A DNA stretch of 64,000 nt from BJGV01 sp003230615 (GTDB lineage Bacteria > Pseudomonadota > Gammaproteobacteria > Burkholderiales > Nitrosomonadaceae), in the NCBI GenBank assembly GCA_963663215.1, contig OY760140.1:496001-560000 (forward strand), given 5' to 3'. Shown in pieces: positions 9,556-18,482 of this stretch. The position numbers and the translations under genes are program-made. Position 1 is the stretch's first letter. The number at the start of each line of letters is the position of its first letter. The notes below the pieces were generated by a model. The model did not search any database, had not been told where the DNA came from, and saw only the letters and a list, made by a program, of their open reading frames with translations.

Positions 9556-10311
9556 TCATGGGATAGGCTGTATCTTGCCTTGATTTGCTACTGCTTGCAT
9601 AGCTTTTTTAATCTCTGTCTGATCGCCTAAGTAGTAATGCTGAATAGGCTTTAAGTTACCGTCAAGTTCATAGACGAGAGGAATTCCGGTAGGGATATTA
9701 AGTTCGAGGACTTCTTGATTCGAGATATTATCTAGATGCTTAACAAGTGCTCGTAGTGAATTGCCGTGGGCAACAATGATGACGCGTCGTCCAGATTGGA
9801 TCATAGGAACGATGGTTTCGCTCCAGTAAGGAAGGAATCTGGCAACCGTGTCTTTAAGGCATTCGGTCAGAGGGACGTCTTTCTTAGGTAAATTCTGGTA
9901 GCGTGGATCAAGTCCAGGGTCGCGGGTATCATTGGAGGTTAGTGCGGGGGGGTGAATATCATAGCTACGTCGCCAAATTAAAACTTGTTCTTCACCGTAT
10001 TTAGCTACCGTCTCGGCTTTGTTTAATCCTTGTAGTGCTCCATAGTGCCGTTCGTTAAGTCGCCACGAATGATGGATTGGAATCCACATTTGATCCATTT
10101 CGTCCAGTGTGATCCAAAGTGTGCGAATGGCACGTTTTAATACAGAGGTAAATGCAATATCGAATACGAAACCTTCTTTTTGTAATAATCTGCCAGAATT
10201 TCTAGCTTCTTCATAGCCTTTCGGTGATAAATCCACGTCTGTCCAACCGGTAAAGAGATTTTCCTTATTCCAAGTACTTTCTCCATGTCGCAGAAGAACA
10301 ATTTTTTTCAT
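9556..10311 (-). CDS. gpmA: 2,3-bisphosphoglycerate-dependent phosphoglycerate mutase
   Basis: This 251-residue glycolytic/gluconeogenic enzyme interconverts 3- and 2-phosphoglycerate. The phosphohistidine motif LLRHGESTWN is at the N-terminus, followed by FTGWTDVDLS; the second catalytic His is in VAHGNSLRAL. The frame stays open a further 45 codons upstream, but the ATG at 10311 gives the family N-terminus (MKKIVLLRHG) and is preceded by AAGGTTAAT, so I chose it. It is the first gene of the minus-strand set gpmA-envC-ctpA-moeB, 105 bases ahead of envC. Confidence 0.95.
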   Translation of the reverse strand: MKKIVLLRHGESTWNKENLFTGWTDVDLSPKGYEEARNSGRLLQKEGFVFDIAFTSVLKRAIRTLWITLDEMDQMWIPIHHSWRLNERHYGALQGLNKAETVAKYGEEQVLIWRRSYDIHPPALTSNDTRDPGLDPRYQNLPKKDVPLTECLKDTVARFLPYWSETIVPMIQSGRRVIIVAHGNSLRALVKHLDNISNQEVLELNIPTGIPLVYELDGNLKPIQHYYLGDQTEIKKAMQAVANQGKIQPIP

Positions 10312-10648
10312 ATTAACCTTTATAAAAAGGATGAGATTATTGGTAGGGTATCTTGTAATACCATGATATTTTAATATATTTTTGTGAATACTGCAGCATT
10401 TAGAATAGATGGAGATAATCTGTAAAGGTATTTTTAAATTAGCCAAACGAAAGAAGACGGCCTATGGCCGCTTTGTTAGCGCTTAACTTTTAATCTTTTC
10501 AACGCTACACTATAGGTTGTTGCAGGTAGGAAAGTTTACAGATCTATCGGCAATTATCCCGGGATTGAGCTTTAGTTGGAACAAGAGAGCCCCAGAGTAT
10601 TCCAGTCTCTGATAAAATCTAAAGTTTAGAAAATAAAAGGACCTAAAA
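10312..10648. other. Divergent intergenic region gpmA / rhodanese gene
   Basis: These 337 bases contain no convincing gene. They must hold promoters for gpmA (leftward) and the rhodanese-grxC genes (rightward). CGGCCTATGGCCG near 10458-10470 can form a short GC-rich hairpin, the only GC-rich spot in an otherwise AT-rich stretch. CCTTTATAAAAAGG just upstream of gpmA is an imperfect palindrome. No promoter is clear enough to place. Confidence 0.5.
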
Positions 10649-11056
10649 TTGGCATTTGTGCAGAATAATATTGTGTTGATCATGATCGTCGTAGTAAGCG
10701 GCAGTTTTTTGCTGTGGGAATTACTGTCGCGGAGCTCTGGCAAAGAGGTGGGTACATTAATAGCGGTACAGCTTATCAATTACAAGAACGCGCTGGTACT
10801 AGATGTGCGGGAGGAAAGTGAATATGCTGCAGGACACATAGCAAACTCTAAGCATATACCAGCAGACAAAATTAAGGATCGTATGCAGGAGCTAGAAAAA
10901 TTCAAGGACAAACCAATAGTTGTTATATATCAAAGCGGTGTTCGTTCTGGAGCAGCAAGTTCGACTTTACATGCCCATGGGTTTCCCCATGTACATAATC
11001 TTGCAGGCGGTATAGATACGTGGAAGCAGGCAAACTTACCAATAGTGAAAAAATAA
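10649..11056 (+). CDS. Membrane-anchored rhodanese-like protein (YibN type)
   Basis: This encodes 135 residues: an N-terminal transmembrane helix (about residues 7-25) and one rhodanese domain with the DVREESEYAAGHI entry motif. Family position next to grxC, secB and gpsA matches the E. coli yibN-grxC-secB-gpsA order. The catalytic loop reads YQSGVRSG where active rhodaneses have a Cys after the Tyr, so sulfur transfer through that Cys is not possible as read. The TTG start at 10649 is supported by AAAAGGACC upstream. grxC follows after 10 bases. Confidence 0.85.
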   Translation: MAFVQNNIVLIMIVVVSGSFLLWELLSRSSGKEVGTLIAVQLINYKNALVLDVREESEYAAGHIANSKHIPADKIKDRMQELEKFKDKPIVVIYQSGVRSGAASSTLHAHGFPHVHNLAGGIDTWKQANLPIVKK

Positions 11057-11066
11057 GAGCAACCAT

Positions 11067-11324
11067 ATGACCAGAATAGTCATGTATTCCACTGGCTCTT
11101 GCCCATATTGCATAATGGCAGAAAAGCTCTTACATTCTAAAGGTGTAGAAGAAATTGAAAAGATTCGTATTGATTTGGAACCCGCTCGACATATCGAAAT
11201 GTTAGAGAAAACCGGGCGTCGCACTGTACCACAAATCTATATCGGTGAAACCCATGTCGGAGGTTACGAAGATTTAGCCATACTCAATCGAAAGGATGGG
11301 CTGGTAAAATTGTTGGCGGTCTAA
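11067..11324 (+). CDS. grxC: Glutaredoxin 3
   Basis: This is an 85-residue cytoplasmic thiol-disulfide oxidoreductase that uses glutathione. It has the classic dithiol active site CPYC near residue 12, the cis-proline motif TVPQIYIG and the GSH-binding GGYED. It starts 10 bases after the rhodanese-like gene, suggesting co-transcription. The conserved order with secB and gpsA supports the name. Confidence 0.95.
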   Translation: MTRIVMYSTGSCPYCIMAEKLLHSKGVEEIEKIRIDLEPARHIEMLEKTGRRTVPQIYIGETHVGGYEDLAILNRKDGLVKLLAV

Positions 11325-11475
11325 GTTTATTGGCCCACTATAAAGATACAGATTTACTCATTGAGATATTGGTCTTAGAGTTACGTACAAATACGAATTT
11401 ACAAAATGAGTTCCACAACACATACCTCTTTTTTGCATTATATTTTGTATTTATACATTCAATATAGGATCCAAT

Positions 11476-11946
11476 ATGAAAGAACAGCAGCAGCGCATTT
11501 TCAACATCGAGAAAATCTATGTCAAGGATTTGTCATTAGAGATTCCCAATGCGCCGTTGGTTTTCCTTGAGGCCGAAGCACCTAAAATTGATATGCAATT
11601 GCAGATTAATGATAAGCATATCAACGAGGGTATGTATGAAGTAGTGCTAACGGCAACTATCACTGCTAAAACTAAGGATAAGACTATATTTTTGGTTGAG
11701 GCACTGCAGGCTGGAATTTTCCAGATACGTAATCTAGAAGAAGCAGAAATGGCCTCTATATTGAATATAGTTTGTCCCAATGTCATATTTCCATACATGC
11801 GTGAAACAATTTCAGATATAGTCACACGCGCTGGATTTCCACCAGTAATTTTGAGCCCAGTAAATTTTGAAGCGCTCTACAATGAAAACAAACGACAAGC
11901 TATGACAAACGGGTCAGAAAAAGTCACAGGCAAACCAAAGCAGTAG
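11476..11946 (+). CDS. secB: Protein-export chaperone SecB
   Basis: This 156-residue tetrameric cytoplasmic chaperone keeps preproteins unfolded and hands them to SecA. Family segments include FNIEKIYVKDLSLEIPNAP near the N-terminus and CPNVIFPYMRETISD toward the C-terminus. Neighbours grxC and gpsA are the standard proteobacterial context. The 151-base gap before it may hold a separate promoter; I could not place one. Confidence 0.96.
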   Translation: MKEQQQRIFNIEKIYVKDLSLEIPNAPLVFLEAEAPKIDMQLQINDKHINEGMYEVVLTATITAKTKDKTIFLVEALQAGIFQIRNLEEAEMASILNIVCPNVIFPYMRETISDIVTRAGFPPVILSPVNFEALYNENKRQAMTNGSEKVTGKPKQ

Positions 11947-11983
11947 TATAAACGCTGATATTTGTAAGATACATTTACTGGAA

Positions 11984-12466
11984 ATGAAATATAAAATATT
12001 TAAAGCAATGTTATTTCTACGATACCAGATTCGGACTATAGTGTTGGTCCTGTTGCTAGGTCTTCATGGGCAGGCTATTGCTGCACTAGAGTATCTTTCC
12101 ATGGCTGACAATGCCGTAATTATGTACAACGCTCCTTCACTAAAGGCCGACAAATTATTTGTTGCAAGTCGTCATTTGCCAGTGGAGGCTATAGTGAAAG
12201 TTGAAGGGTGGGTCAAGGTTCGTGATAGTAGCGGTGCTCTTGCCTGGGTAGAACAGAAAGCAGTGAGTGATAAACGCTTCGTGATCGTTATCGAATTACA
12301 GGCTGATGTATATCAAGAAGCAGATGCAAATTCTACATTGGTATTTCAGGCTCAGAAAAATGTTATTTTAGAGTGGCTGGAGTCTTCCATAAATGGATGG
12401 ATTAAGGTGCGCCATCGTGATGGGCAGAGTGGTTACGTTAAGATTACCCAGGTCTGGGGCTCATGA
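11984..12466 (+). CDS. Exported bacterial SH3-domain protein
   Basis: This encodes 160 residues with an N-terminal signal/anchor (about residues 12-33, ending near AIAALEY) followed by two SH3-like (SH3b) repeats. Each repeat contains the motif pattern 'GW(V/I)KVR(D/H)..G...W/Y V'. Such domains bind peptidoglycan or are envelope adaptors. Its stop overlaps the gpsA start by four bases (ATGA), so the two are translationally coupled. The specific function is unknown. Confidence 0.8.
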   Translation: MKYKIFKAMLFLRYQIRTIVLVLLLGLHGQAIAALEYLSMADNAVIMYNAPSLKADKLFVASRHLPVEAIVKVEGWVKVRDSSGALAWVEQKAVSDKRFVIVIELQADVYQEADANSTLVFQAQKNVILEWLESSINGWIKVRHRDGQSGYVKITQVWGS

Positions 12467-13467
12467 AAATAGCCATTTTAGGCGCAGGTGCCTGGGGCAC
12501 CGCACTAGCTATTAGCCTTACAGTTAACTCTAATTCTCGTCACAAGATTATTTTATGGACCAAAGATCCGGATCATCTTGCTGAACTTGTTTTACAACAC
12601 ACCAATCGACAATTCTTACCAGATTTTCCACTCCCTGATTCTGTACAACTTACATCCAATCTTCATGTGGCTACGGATGTTGAACTTGCGCTGGTCGCTG
12701 TTCCTGCGGCTGGATTACGCGAGACATTACGTGCAATTATTGCATGTGGAAAGTCTGTGCCAGTAATCTGGGGAGGCAAGGGTTTTGAAGCGCAATCTGC
12801 TAAGCTACCACATCAGGTCGTGCAGGAGGAGTATTCTGGTATGGCTCCTTATGGTGTATTGTCAGGGCCTAGTTTTGCTCAGGAAGTTGCTCAGGGATTG
12901 CCTGCTGCCTTAACTTTGGCGTCACACGATGAGAAATTCTCAAGAAGTACTGCGGCACAATTACACACTTCTCGATTACGGATCTATTCAAGCAATGATA
13001 TTGTAGGTGTAGAAACAGGTGGAGCGATCAAAAACGTAATCGCCATTGCTACCGGTATTTCTGATGGTATGGGTTTAGGTTACAATGCTCGCGCTGCGTT
13101 GATCACAAGGGGGCTTGCAGAAATTAGCCGAATAGGTTTAAGGCTAGGCGGCAGTATGGAAACATTCATGGGTCTAGCGGGGATGGGTGATCTGATACTT
13201 ACCTGTACTGGAGACCGATCACGTAACCGACAGGTAGGATTGATGTTAGCAGCTGGTAAGTCGTTGCCAGATATTCTACGGGAACTCGGGCACGTTGCAG
13301 AAGGAGTTTATACGGCGCGGGAAGTACTAAAGCTCAGTCAAGAACTGGATGTTGAGATGCCAATCACGCAAGCAGTATGTAGCATTCTTCATGATGGAGT
13401 ATCGGCCAAGATAGCGTTAGAGGTGTTACTCAAACGAGAACCGACGACAGAGAGTCTTATTTCTTAA
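12463..13467 (+). CDS. gpsA: Glycerol-3-phosphate dehydrogenase [NAD(P)+]
   Basis: GpsA reduces dihydroxyacetone phosphate to sn-glycerol-3-phosphate, the backbone of phospholipids. The Rossmann motif GAGAWGTALA begins the protein; SGPSFAQEV, the catalytic-Lys region GAIKNVIAIATGISDG and GLAGMGDL follow. The 334-residue length is normal. The start overlaps the upstream SH3-domain gene by four bases. Confidence 0.96.
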   Translation: MKIAILGAGAWGTALAISLTVNSNSRHKIILWTKDPDHLAELVLQHTNRQFLPDFPLPDSVQLTSNLHVATDVELALVAVPAAGLRETLRAIIACGKSVPVIWGGKGFEAQSAKLPHQVVQEEYSGMAPYGVLSGPSFAQEVAQGLPAALTLASHDEKFSRSTAAQLHTSRLRIYSSNDIVGVETGGAIKNVIAIATGISDGMGLGYNARAALITRGLAEISRIGLRLGGSMETFMGLAGMGDLILTCTGDRSRNRQVGLMLAAGKSLPDILRELGHVAEGVYTAREVLKLSQELDVEMPITQAVCSILHDGVSAKIALEVLLKREPTTESLIS

Positions 13468-13573
13468 TATATATGTAAAACACATACTCAACTCAAGCAT
13501 GGCAGATATAAGTTTCTCTTTTCTAGATATACCCTTAAGAGGGCAATTCTTCTGGAAAAGAACCAACCTAATG

Positions 13574-13597
13574 TTAATCAGTTGTTTAACAATATTA
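13574..13597. promoter_or_regulatory. Imperfect palindrome upstream of bioB (possible operator)
   Basis: TTGTT-T-AACAA (13582-13592) is flanked by TTAAT and ATTAA, making a roughly 24-base near-palindrome 35-40 bases before the bioB start. Position suits a repressor site for biotin control, but it does not clearly match the BirA operator consensus, so the factor is unknown. Confidence 0.3.
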
Positions 13598-13630
13598 AGT
13601 AAAAAATTGACAACACCAACTTAATCCCTG

Positions 13631-14680
13631 ATGATTTGCTGCATTTTGAATAACACACGACTTAGAATGAATCAGTCACCATCCAGCCAAATAGGCAACA
13701 TAATAAAAAAGCAGCCAGACAGCAGAACCAATACAGTAGCTACTGATTCCTCGTCCTGGAATGTTTCTCAAATTAGAGCATTGCTAGATTTGCCATTCAA
13801 TGATCTGATTTATCAAGCCCAGTTTGTTCACCGAGAACATCACGAGGCCAATCTTATACAGTTGTCTACGTTGATTTCGATTAAGACGGGGGGGTGTTCC
13901 GAGGATTGTGGATATTGCCCTCAAGCTGCGCGTTACCATACTGGAATCGATGACCAAGACATGTTATCGCTAGATAAGGTGGTTACAACAGCGAAAGCAG
14001 CAAAGGAACAAGGCGCATCACGTTTCTGCATGGGCGCAGCTTGGCGTGGGCCTAAACAACGCGATATAGTGAAAATGACAGAAATTGTCAGTGCAGTGAA
14101 GGCGCTAGGGCTTCAAACTTGCGCTACACTAGGTATGTTGAAGCCCGGGCAGGCCGAGCAACTTAGTCAGGCGGGACTAGATTATTACAATCACAATCTT
14201 GATACTGCGCCAGAATTTTACGGTGAAGTTATCACAACTCGCGATTATCAGGATCGTCTTGATACTCTGGAGAACGTACGTAGGGCAGGTATGTACGTAT
14301 GCTGTGGTGGCATTGTTGGCATGGGTGAGTCGCGTTATGAGCGTGCTGGACTGATAGCACAATTGGCGAACCTTGATCCTTACCCAGAATCAGTTCCCAT
14401 CAATAATCTGGTACAAGTTGAGGGTATCCCACTGTATGGCACAGAGGCACTTGATCCACTGGAATTTGTGCGTACCATCGCGATAGCTCGAATCACTATG
14501 CCCAAAGCAATGGTAAGGCTATCCGCCGGTAGAAGTGAGATGTCTGAAGTAGTGCAGGCATTATGTTTTCTTGCTGGTGCCAATTCAATTTTCTATGGTG
14601 ATAAGTTGCTCACTACTGGTAATCCTGAAGTAGAACAAGATAAAGTCTTGTTCAGAAAGCTGGGACTTCAATCCTTGTAG
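13631..14680 (+). CDS. bioB: Biotin synthase
   Basis: This radical-SAM enzyme inserts sulfur into dethiobiotin. The [4Fe-4S] cysteines are in the motif GGCSEDCGYCPQAARY (CxxxCxxC). The C-terminal part contains VRLSAGRSEM, where the Arg ligand of the second cluster lies. The first codon could be ATG 13631 or ATG 13667; the N-terminal 45 residues are polar and poorly conserved. It leads the cluster bioB-bioF-bioH-bioC-bioD. Confidence 0.95.
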   Translation: MICCILNNTRLRMNQSPSSQIGNIIKKQPDSRTNTVATDSSSWNVSQIRALLDLPFNDLIYQAQFVHREHHEANLIQLSTLISIKTGGCSEDCGYCPQAARYHTGIDDQDMLSLDKVVTTAKAAKEQGASRFCMGAAWRGPKQRDIVKMTEIVSAVKALGLQTCATLGMLKPGQAEQLSQAGLDYYNHNLDTAPEFYGEVITTRDYQDRLDTLENVRRAGMYVCCGGIVGMGESRYERAGLIAQLANLDPYPESVPINNLVQVEGIPLYGTEALDPLEFVRTIAIARITMPKAMVRLSAGRSEMSEVVQALCFLAGANSIFYGDKLLTTGNPEVEQDKVLFRKLGLQSL

Positions 14681-14693
14681 TCTAACAGCTAGA

Positions 14694-15842
14694 ATGCGCT
14701 CAGATTCTACTACACGGTTACATAGCCGGAAAAGTAATGGGCTGTATCGACACCGCCAAACTTTGGAAGGGCGACAGGGGGTTCATGTCTCAATAGCAGG
14801 ACGTAAATATCTTTCATTTAGTAGTAATGATTATCTTGGTCTTGCTAGTCACCCCGAGTTGATTGAGGCAGTTTGTGAAGGTGCAATACGATATGGGGTG
14901 GGGGCGGGCGCTTCACATCTGGTTGTCGGCCATCATTTGTCTCATCATAGATTAGAAGAGGCACTAGCGCATTTCACAGGTTTCCCACGGGCGCTGCTAT
15001 TTTCTTCCGGATATATGGCTAATGTTGGAGTTGTAACCGCACTAGTTGGCCATGGTGACGCAGTATTTACCGACAGGCTCAATCACGCTTCTCTCAATGA
15101 CGCTGCGTTGCTTTCACGTGCAAGATTGATTCGATATCCGCATTTTGATTTGACCATCTTAGAACAACAGCTAGCCGAGTCTCAAGCTAAGTGCAAGTTA
15201 GTGATGACCGATGCAGTGTTTAGTATGGATGGAGATATTGCACCTGTTATTAAGCTAATAGCATTGTGCGAAAAATACGACGCTTGGCTACTACTTGATG
15301 ATGCACATGGGTTCGGAGTTCTAGGTCAGCAGGGGCGGGGAGTCGTTTCTCATTTTAATATTAGTTCACAACGGATTATTTATATGGCAACCCTCGGTAA
15401 AGCGGCGGGTGTATTTGGCGCTTTCGTCGCTGGGGAATCGGAAATTATCGAGATGCTGATTCAATATGCCCATAGCTATATCTACACCACAGCTACGCCT
15501 CCGTTATTGTCCCATGCTGTACTGAAAAGCTTAGTGCTGATCGAGCGTGAAGAGTGGCGACGCAAGAAATTGATACAACTTACTGAGTGCCTAAAAAAAG
15601 AATTGCAATCGTTACGCTGGAAGCTGTTGCTGTCTGTTACTCCTATTCAGCCCGTGATTATCGGAGAAGGTAGCGAGGTCGTACAGATCAGTAATGCATT
15701 ACGAGAACAGGGTTTCTTGATACCAGCGATTCGCCCACCGACCGTACCCCAAGGTTCGGCGAGGTTACGAATTTCGTTATCTGCTTTACACAACATAGAG
15801 GACGTCAAGCAGCTGGCAATGGTATTACGTGAACTGGAATAA
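14694..15842 (+). CDS. bioF: 8-amino-7-oxononanoate synthase
   Basis: BioF is a PLP enzyme that condenses pimeloyl-ACP and alanine in the first committed step of biotin ring assembly. Visible motifs are FSSNDYLGLASHP, the PLP-binding DDAHGFGVLG and the Schiff-base lysine in ATLGKAAGVFGAF. The 382-residue length is normal. It begins 13 bases after bioB. Confidence 0.94.
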   Translation: MRSDSTTRLHSRKSNGLYRHRQTLEGRQGVHVSIAGRKYLSFSSNDYLGLASHPELIEAVCEGAIRYGVGAGASHLVVGHHLSHHRLEEALAHFTGFPRALLFSSGYMANVGVVTALVGHGDAVFTDRLNHASLNDAALLSRARLIRYPHFDLTILEQQLAESQAKCKLVMTDAVFSMDGDIAPVIKLIALCEKYDAWLLLDDAHGFGVLGQQGRGVVSHFNISSQRIIYMATLGKAAGVFGAFVAGESEIIEMLIQYAHSYIYTTATPPLLSHAVLKSLVLIEREEWRRKKLIQLTECLKKELQSLRWKLLLSVTPIQPVIIGEGSEVVQISNALREQGFLIPAIRPPTVPQGSARLRISLSALHNIEDVKQLAMVLRELE

Positions 15843-15926
15843 AATGTTGAATTGCTAAGAGAAGGTTAAAGAGCAGAAGTGTGTAACAAATAGTTAATAC
15901 TAACAGTCCAATTAGCCAGAATTGTT

Positions 15927-16022
15927 ATGTGGGAGCCAGATTACTGGGGCGTTGATGAGCAGAAAAAGGGCGGCAGAAAAAGAGAAGATCCTTCCACAAT
16001 TAAAGCTTCGTTATTAGTTTAG
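15927..16022 (+). CDS. Possible 31-residue small ORF inside the biotin cluster
   Basis: An ATG at 15927 opens 31 codons ending at TAG 16022, inside the 236-base gap between bioF and bioH. The peptide begins MWEPDYWG and ends in a basic stretch (KKGGRKRED) plus STIKASLLV. There is no good Shine-Dalgarno and I recognise no family. It could be a real small gene, a remnant, or chance. Confidence 0.2.
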   Translation: MWEPDYWGVDEQKKGGRKREDPSTIKASLLV

Positions 16023-16078
16023 ACTAAAATTTTGGATGAAGATGAGTCGTTCAACGCTTAACAGAATGCGTCTTTATA

Positions 16079-16867
16079 GTGGTGGAATTTATGGGCAAGG
16101 TTCACGTTGAAACCCTTGGTGAGGGTCCTAATCTCGTATTATTGCACGGCTGGGCCATGCACAGTGGTATTTGGAGTAGTGTACGTAACCGATTGGCGCA
16201 GTATTTTCGTTTGCACCTAGTAGATCTACCTGGGCACGGACTTAGTCCGGCTCCTTGGATTAATATGCCAGTAACGCTGAAGAACATGTCTGAAATGGTT
16301 AGGGAGAGTTTGCCCGCTAACAGTATTATTTGTGGTTGGTCATTAGGTGGTCAGGTGGCAATGGAACTAGCATTGGATGAACCGGAACAAATCAAGAAGC
16401 TTGTCTTAGTATCCACAACGCCTAGTTTTATTCAACGCGAAGATTGGATATGGGCGATGGAAGCAGCAACGTTAAAGCTATTCATGAGGAATTTAAAACG
16501 GGATTATGTATCCACTTTAAATAGATTTCTCACCTTGCAGGTAAGTGGAGACATCAATACTTTAGTACTGTTGAGGCAATTGCGTGATAACGTTTTCCGA
16601 GAAGGTAAACTAGATGAAGTTGGGTTACAAACGGGGATGCAAATTCTACTTACGACTGATATACGTGAAAGAATAAAGAGAATTAATCAGCCAGTAATAT
16701 TGCTGCATGGAGAGAATGATGTCATTGCGCACCCAAACGCGGCAAGATGGCTGCATGAGAACTTACAGAACTCTGAATTAGTAATGTTGCCCCACTGTGG
16801 TCATACACCATTCTTATCGCATACTGATCAATTTATAGCCAACATATTCCGAGTAGCCCATAGATGA
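16079..16867 (+). CDS. bioH: Pimeloyl-ACP methyl ester carboxylesterase
   Basis: This alpha/beta hydrolase removes the methyl group from pimeloyl-ACP methyl ester, ending the BioC-BioH disguise pathway. The nucleophile elbow GWSLGGQVA, the acid in HGENDVIAHP and the His in HCGHTPF form the catalytic triad. LLHGWAMHSGIW matches the BioH N-terminus. The start is GTG 16079 or ATG 16091. Its stop overlaps the bioC start by four bases, tying it to biotin synthesis and not to a general esterase. Confidence 0.93.
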   Translation: MVEFMGKVHVETLGEGPNLVLLHGWAMHSGIWSSVRNRLAQYFRLHLVDLPGHGLSPAPWINMPVTLKNMSEMVRESLPANSIICGWSLGGQVAMELALDEPEQIKKLVLVSTTPSFIQREDWIWAMEAATLKLFMRNLKRDYVSTLNRFLTLQVSGDINTLVLLRQLRDNVFREGKLDEVGLQTGMQILLTTDIRERIKRINQPVILLHGENDVIAHPNAARWLHENLQNSELVMLPHCGHTPFLSHTDQFIANIFRVAHR

Positions 16868-17760
16868 AATGTGATCACATCATAAATAAGCGTCAATTAC
16901 GTCAATCTTTCGAGCGGGCGGCAGCTGGTTATGACAAAGCAGCATTGCTACAACGTGAAGTGTGTGACCGAATGTTGTCGCGGCTAGATTACATCAAATG
17001 TATCCCTGGCTCGATTTTAGATGCTGGTAGCGGCACAGGTTATGGTAGTCGTAAATTAGCAACGCGTTACCCAGTTGCTAGAATACTTGCGGTCGATCTT
17101 GCACTGGCAATGCATTTACAGGCCCGCCCTTCTTCTGTTTCGTGGTGGAGGAAAATATTGTCTACTGGGGGGAGTAATACGAGCTATTTATGCTGCGACA
17201 TCGAACAATTACCATTGCAGAATTCTTGTGTCGGCATGGTATGGTCTAATCTAACGTTGCAATGGTGCAACGATATTGGACGAACATTTGCTGAAGTGCA
17301 CCGTGTTCTGCAAACTGAGGGTTTATTTATGTTCAGTACTTTCGGTCCGGATACCTTGCGTGAATTGCGTCGGGCTTTCATAGGGATGGATCACTGCAGC
17401 CATATCAACCACTTTACAGATATGCATGATATCGGTGATTTACTGGTTTATAACGGTTTTGCTATGCCAGTCATGGACATGGAGTACATTACGCTGACTT
17501 ATGATGATGTGATTAGTGTGATGCGAGATCTCAAAGCTATAGGTGCTCACAATGTTATTCAGGATAGAAAGCGAGGGTTAACTGGGAAAGTAGGATGGCA
17601 AAAAGTATTGAGCCATTATGAAACTCTACGAAGGGAGGGAAAGCTACCGGTTACCTTTGAATTAGTTTACGGCCATGCATGGAAATTAGAGCCTCGAAAA
17701 ACTGTTGATGACAGGAAAATAATAGAGTTCGTTCCTAAAAATAGAATAGGAAGTATCTAA
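16864..17760 (+). CDS. bioC: Malonyl-ACP O-methyltransferase
   Basis: BioC methylates malonyl-ACP with SAM, priming the fatty-acid machinery to make the pimeloyl chain of biotin. The class I methyltransferase motif ILDAGSGTGYGSRKLA, followed by a DLA acidic loop and LPLQNSCVGMVWSNLTLQW, is typical of BioC. It overlaps bioH by ATGA. The 298-residue length fits betaproteobacterial BioC, longer than E. coli (251) because of C-terminal sequence. Confidence 0.93.
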   Translation: MKCDHIINKRQLRQSFERAAAGYDKAALLQREVCDRMLSRLDYIKCIPGSILDAGSGTGYGSRKLATRYPVARILAVDLALAMHLQARPSSVSWWRKILSTGGSNTSYLCCDIEQLPLQNSCVGMVWSNLTLQWCNDIGRTFAEVHRVLQTEGLFMFSTFGPDTLRELRRAFIGMDHCSHINHFTDMHDIGDLLVYNGFAMPVMDMEYITLTYDDVISVMRDLKAIGAHNVIQDRKRGLTGKVGWQKVLSHYETLRREGKLPVTFELVYGHAWKLEPRKTVDDRKIIEFVPKNRIGSI

Positions 17761-17803
17761 ATTGAAGGAAATTATTTACCGACAGCTTACTGAATAGTTA
17801 TTC

Positions 17804-18469
17804 ATGCCACAAAGTTATTTCATTACTGGTACAGACACTAGTGTTGGGAAAACTCTAGTAAGTTGTGCTTTATTATACGCATTTGCTGCACGCGGAAGAA
17901 CCACTTTAGGCATGAAACCAATAGAAACTGGTTGTGTGAACGGAGAATGGATGGATGTTAAAGCAGTGGTTGCAGCGAGTTCTGTTATCGCTCCCCGTGA
18001 ATGGGTCAACCCCTATGCTTTGATCCCGCCTATTGCACCGCATATAGCAGCGAAGCAAGCAGGCATCGAAATTGATATTGTGATCATCCGTCAGGCCTGT
18101 CTGAAATTACAGAATATTGCAGAGGTAGTTCTTGTTGAGGGAGTTGGGGGGTTTATGACCCCACTTAACGATCGTCAGGACGGCGCAGATATGGCGCACG
18201 TTCTAGATCTTCCAGTAATACTGGTGGTGGGGATGCGACTAGGCTGTCTTAATCATGCACTGGTGACAGCGCAAGCTGTGCAAGCAATTGGGCTGCAACT
18301 TGCAGGTTGGGTAGCGAACCAAATTGATCCACAAATGATCTCATTTGATGAGAACGTATATACATTAACGCAGCGACTAAATTGTCCGTTGCTGGGAGTG
18401 TTGCCGTTTGAACAGAATGTTAATGCGAAGAATTTGTCGGTGTATCTAGATATAGCACAACTAGATTAA
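17804..18469 (+). CDS. bioD: Dethiobiotin synthetase
   Basis: This ATP-dependent enzyme closes the ureido ring of dethiobiotin. It has the P-loop GTDTSVGKT at the N-terminus, the substrate lysine in KPIETGC, and EGVGGFMTPL. It has 221 residues and ends the cluster, 43 bases after bioC. bioA (the aminotransferase step between BioF and BioD) is not in this window and must be elsewhere or replaced. Confidence 0.95.
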   Translation: MPQSYFITGTDTSVGKTLVSCALLYAFAARGRTTLGMKPIETGCVNGEWMDVKAVVAASSVIAPREWVNPYALIPPIAPHIAAKQAGIEIDIVIIRQACLKLQNIAEVVLVEGVGGFMTPLNDRQDGADMAHVLDLPVILVVGMRLGCLNHALVTAQAVQAIGLQLAGWVANQIDPQMISFDENVYTLTQRLNCPLLGVLPFEQNVNAKNLSVYLDIAQLD

Positions 18470-18482
18470 ATTCTATTGTTTT

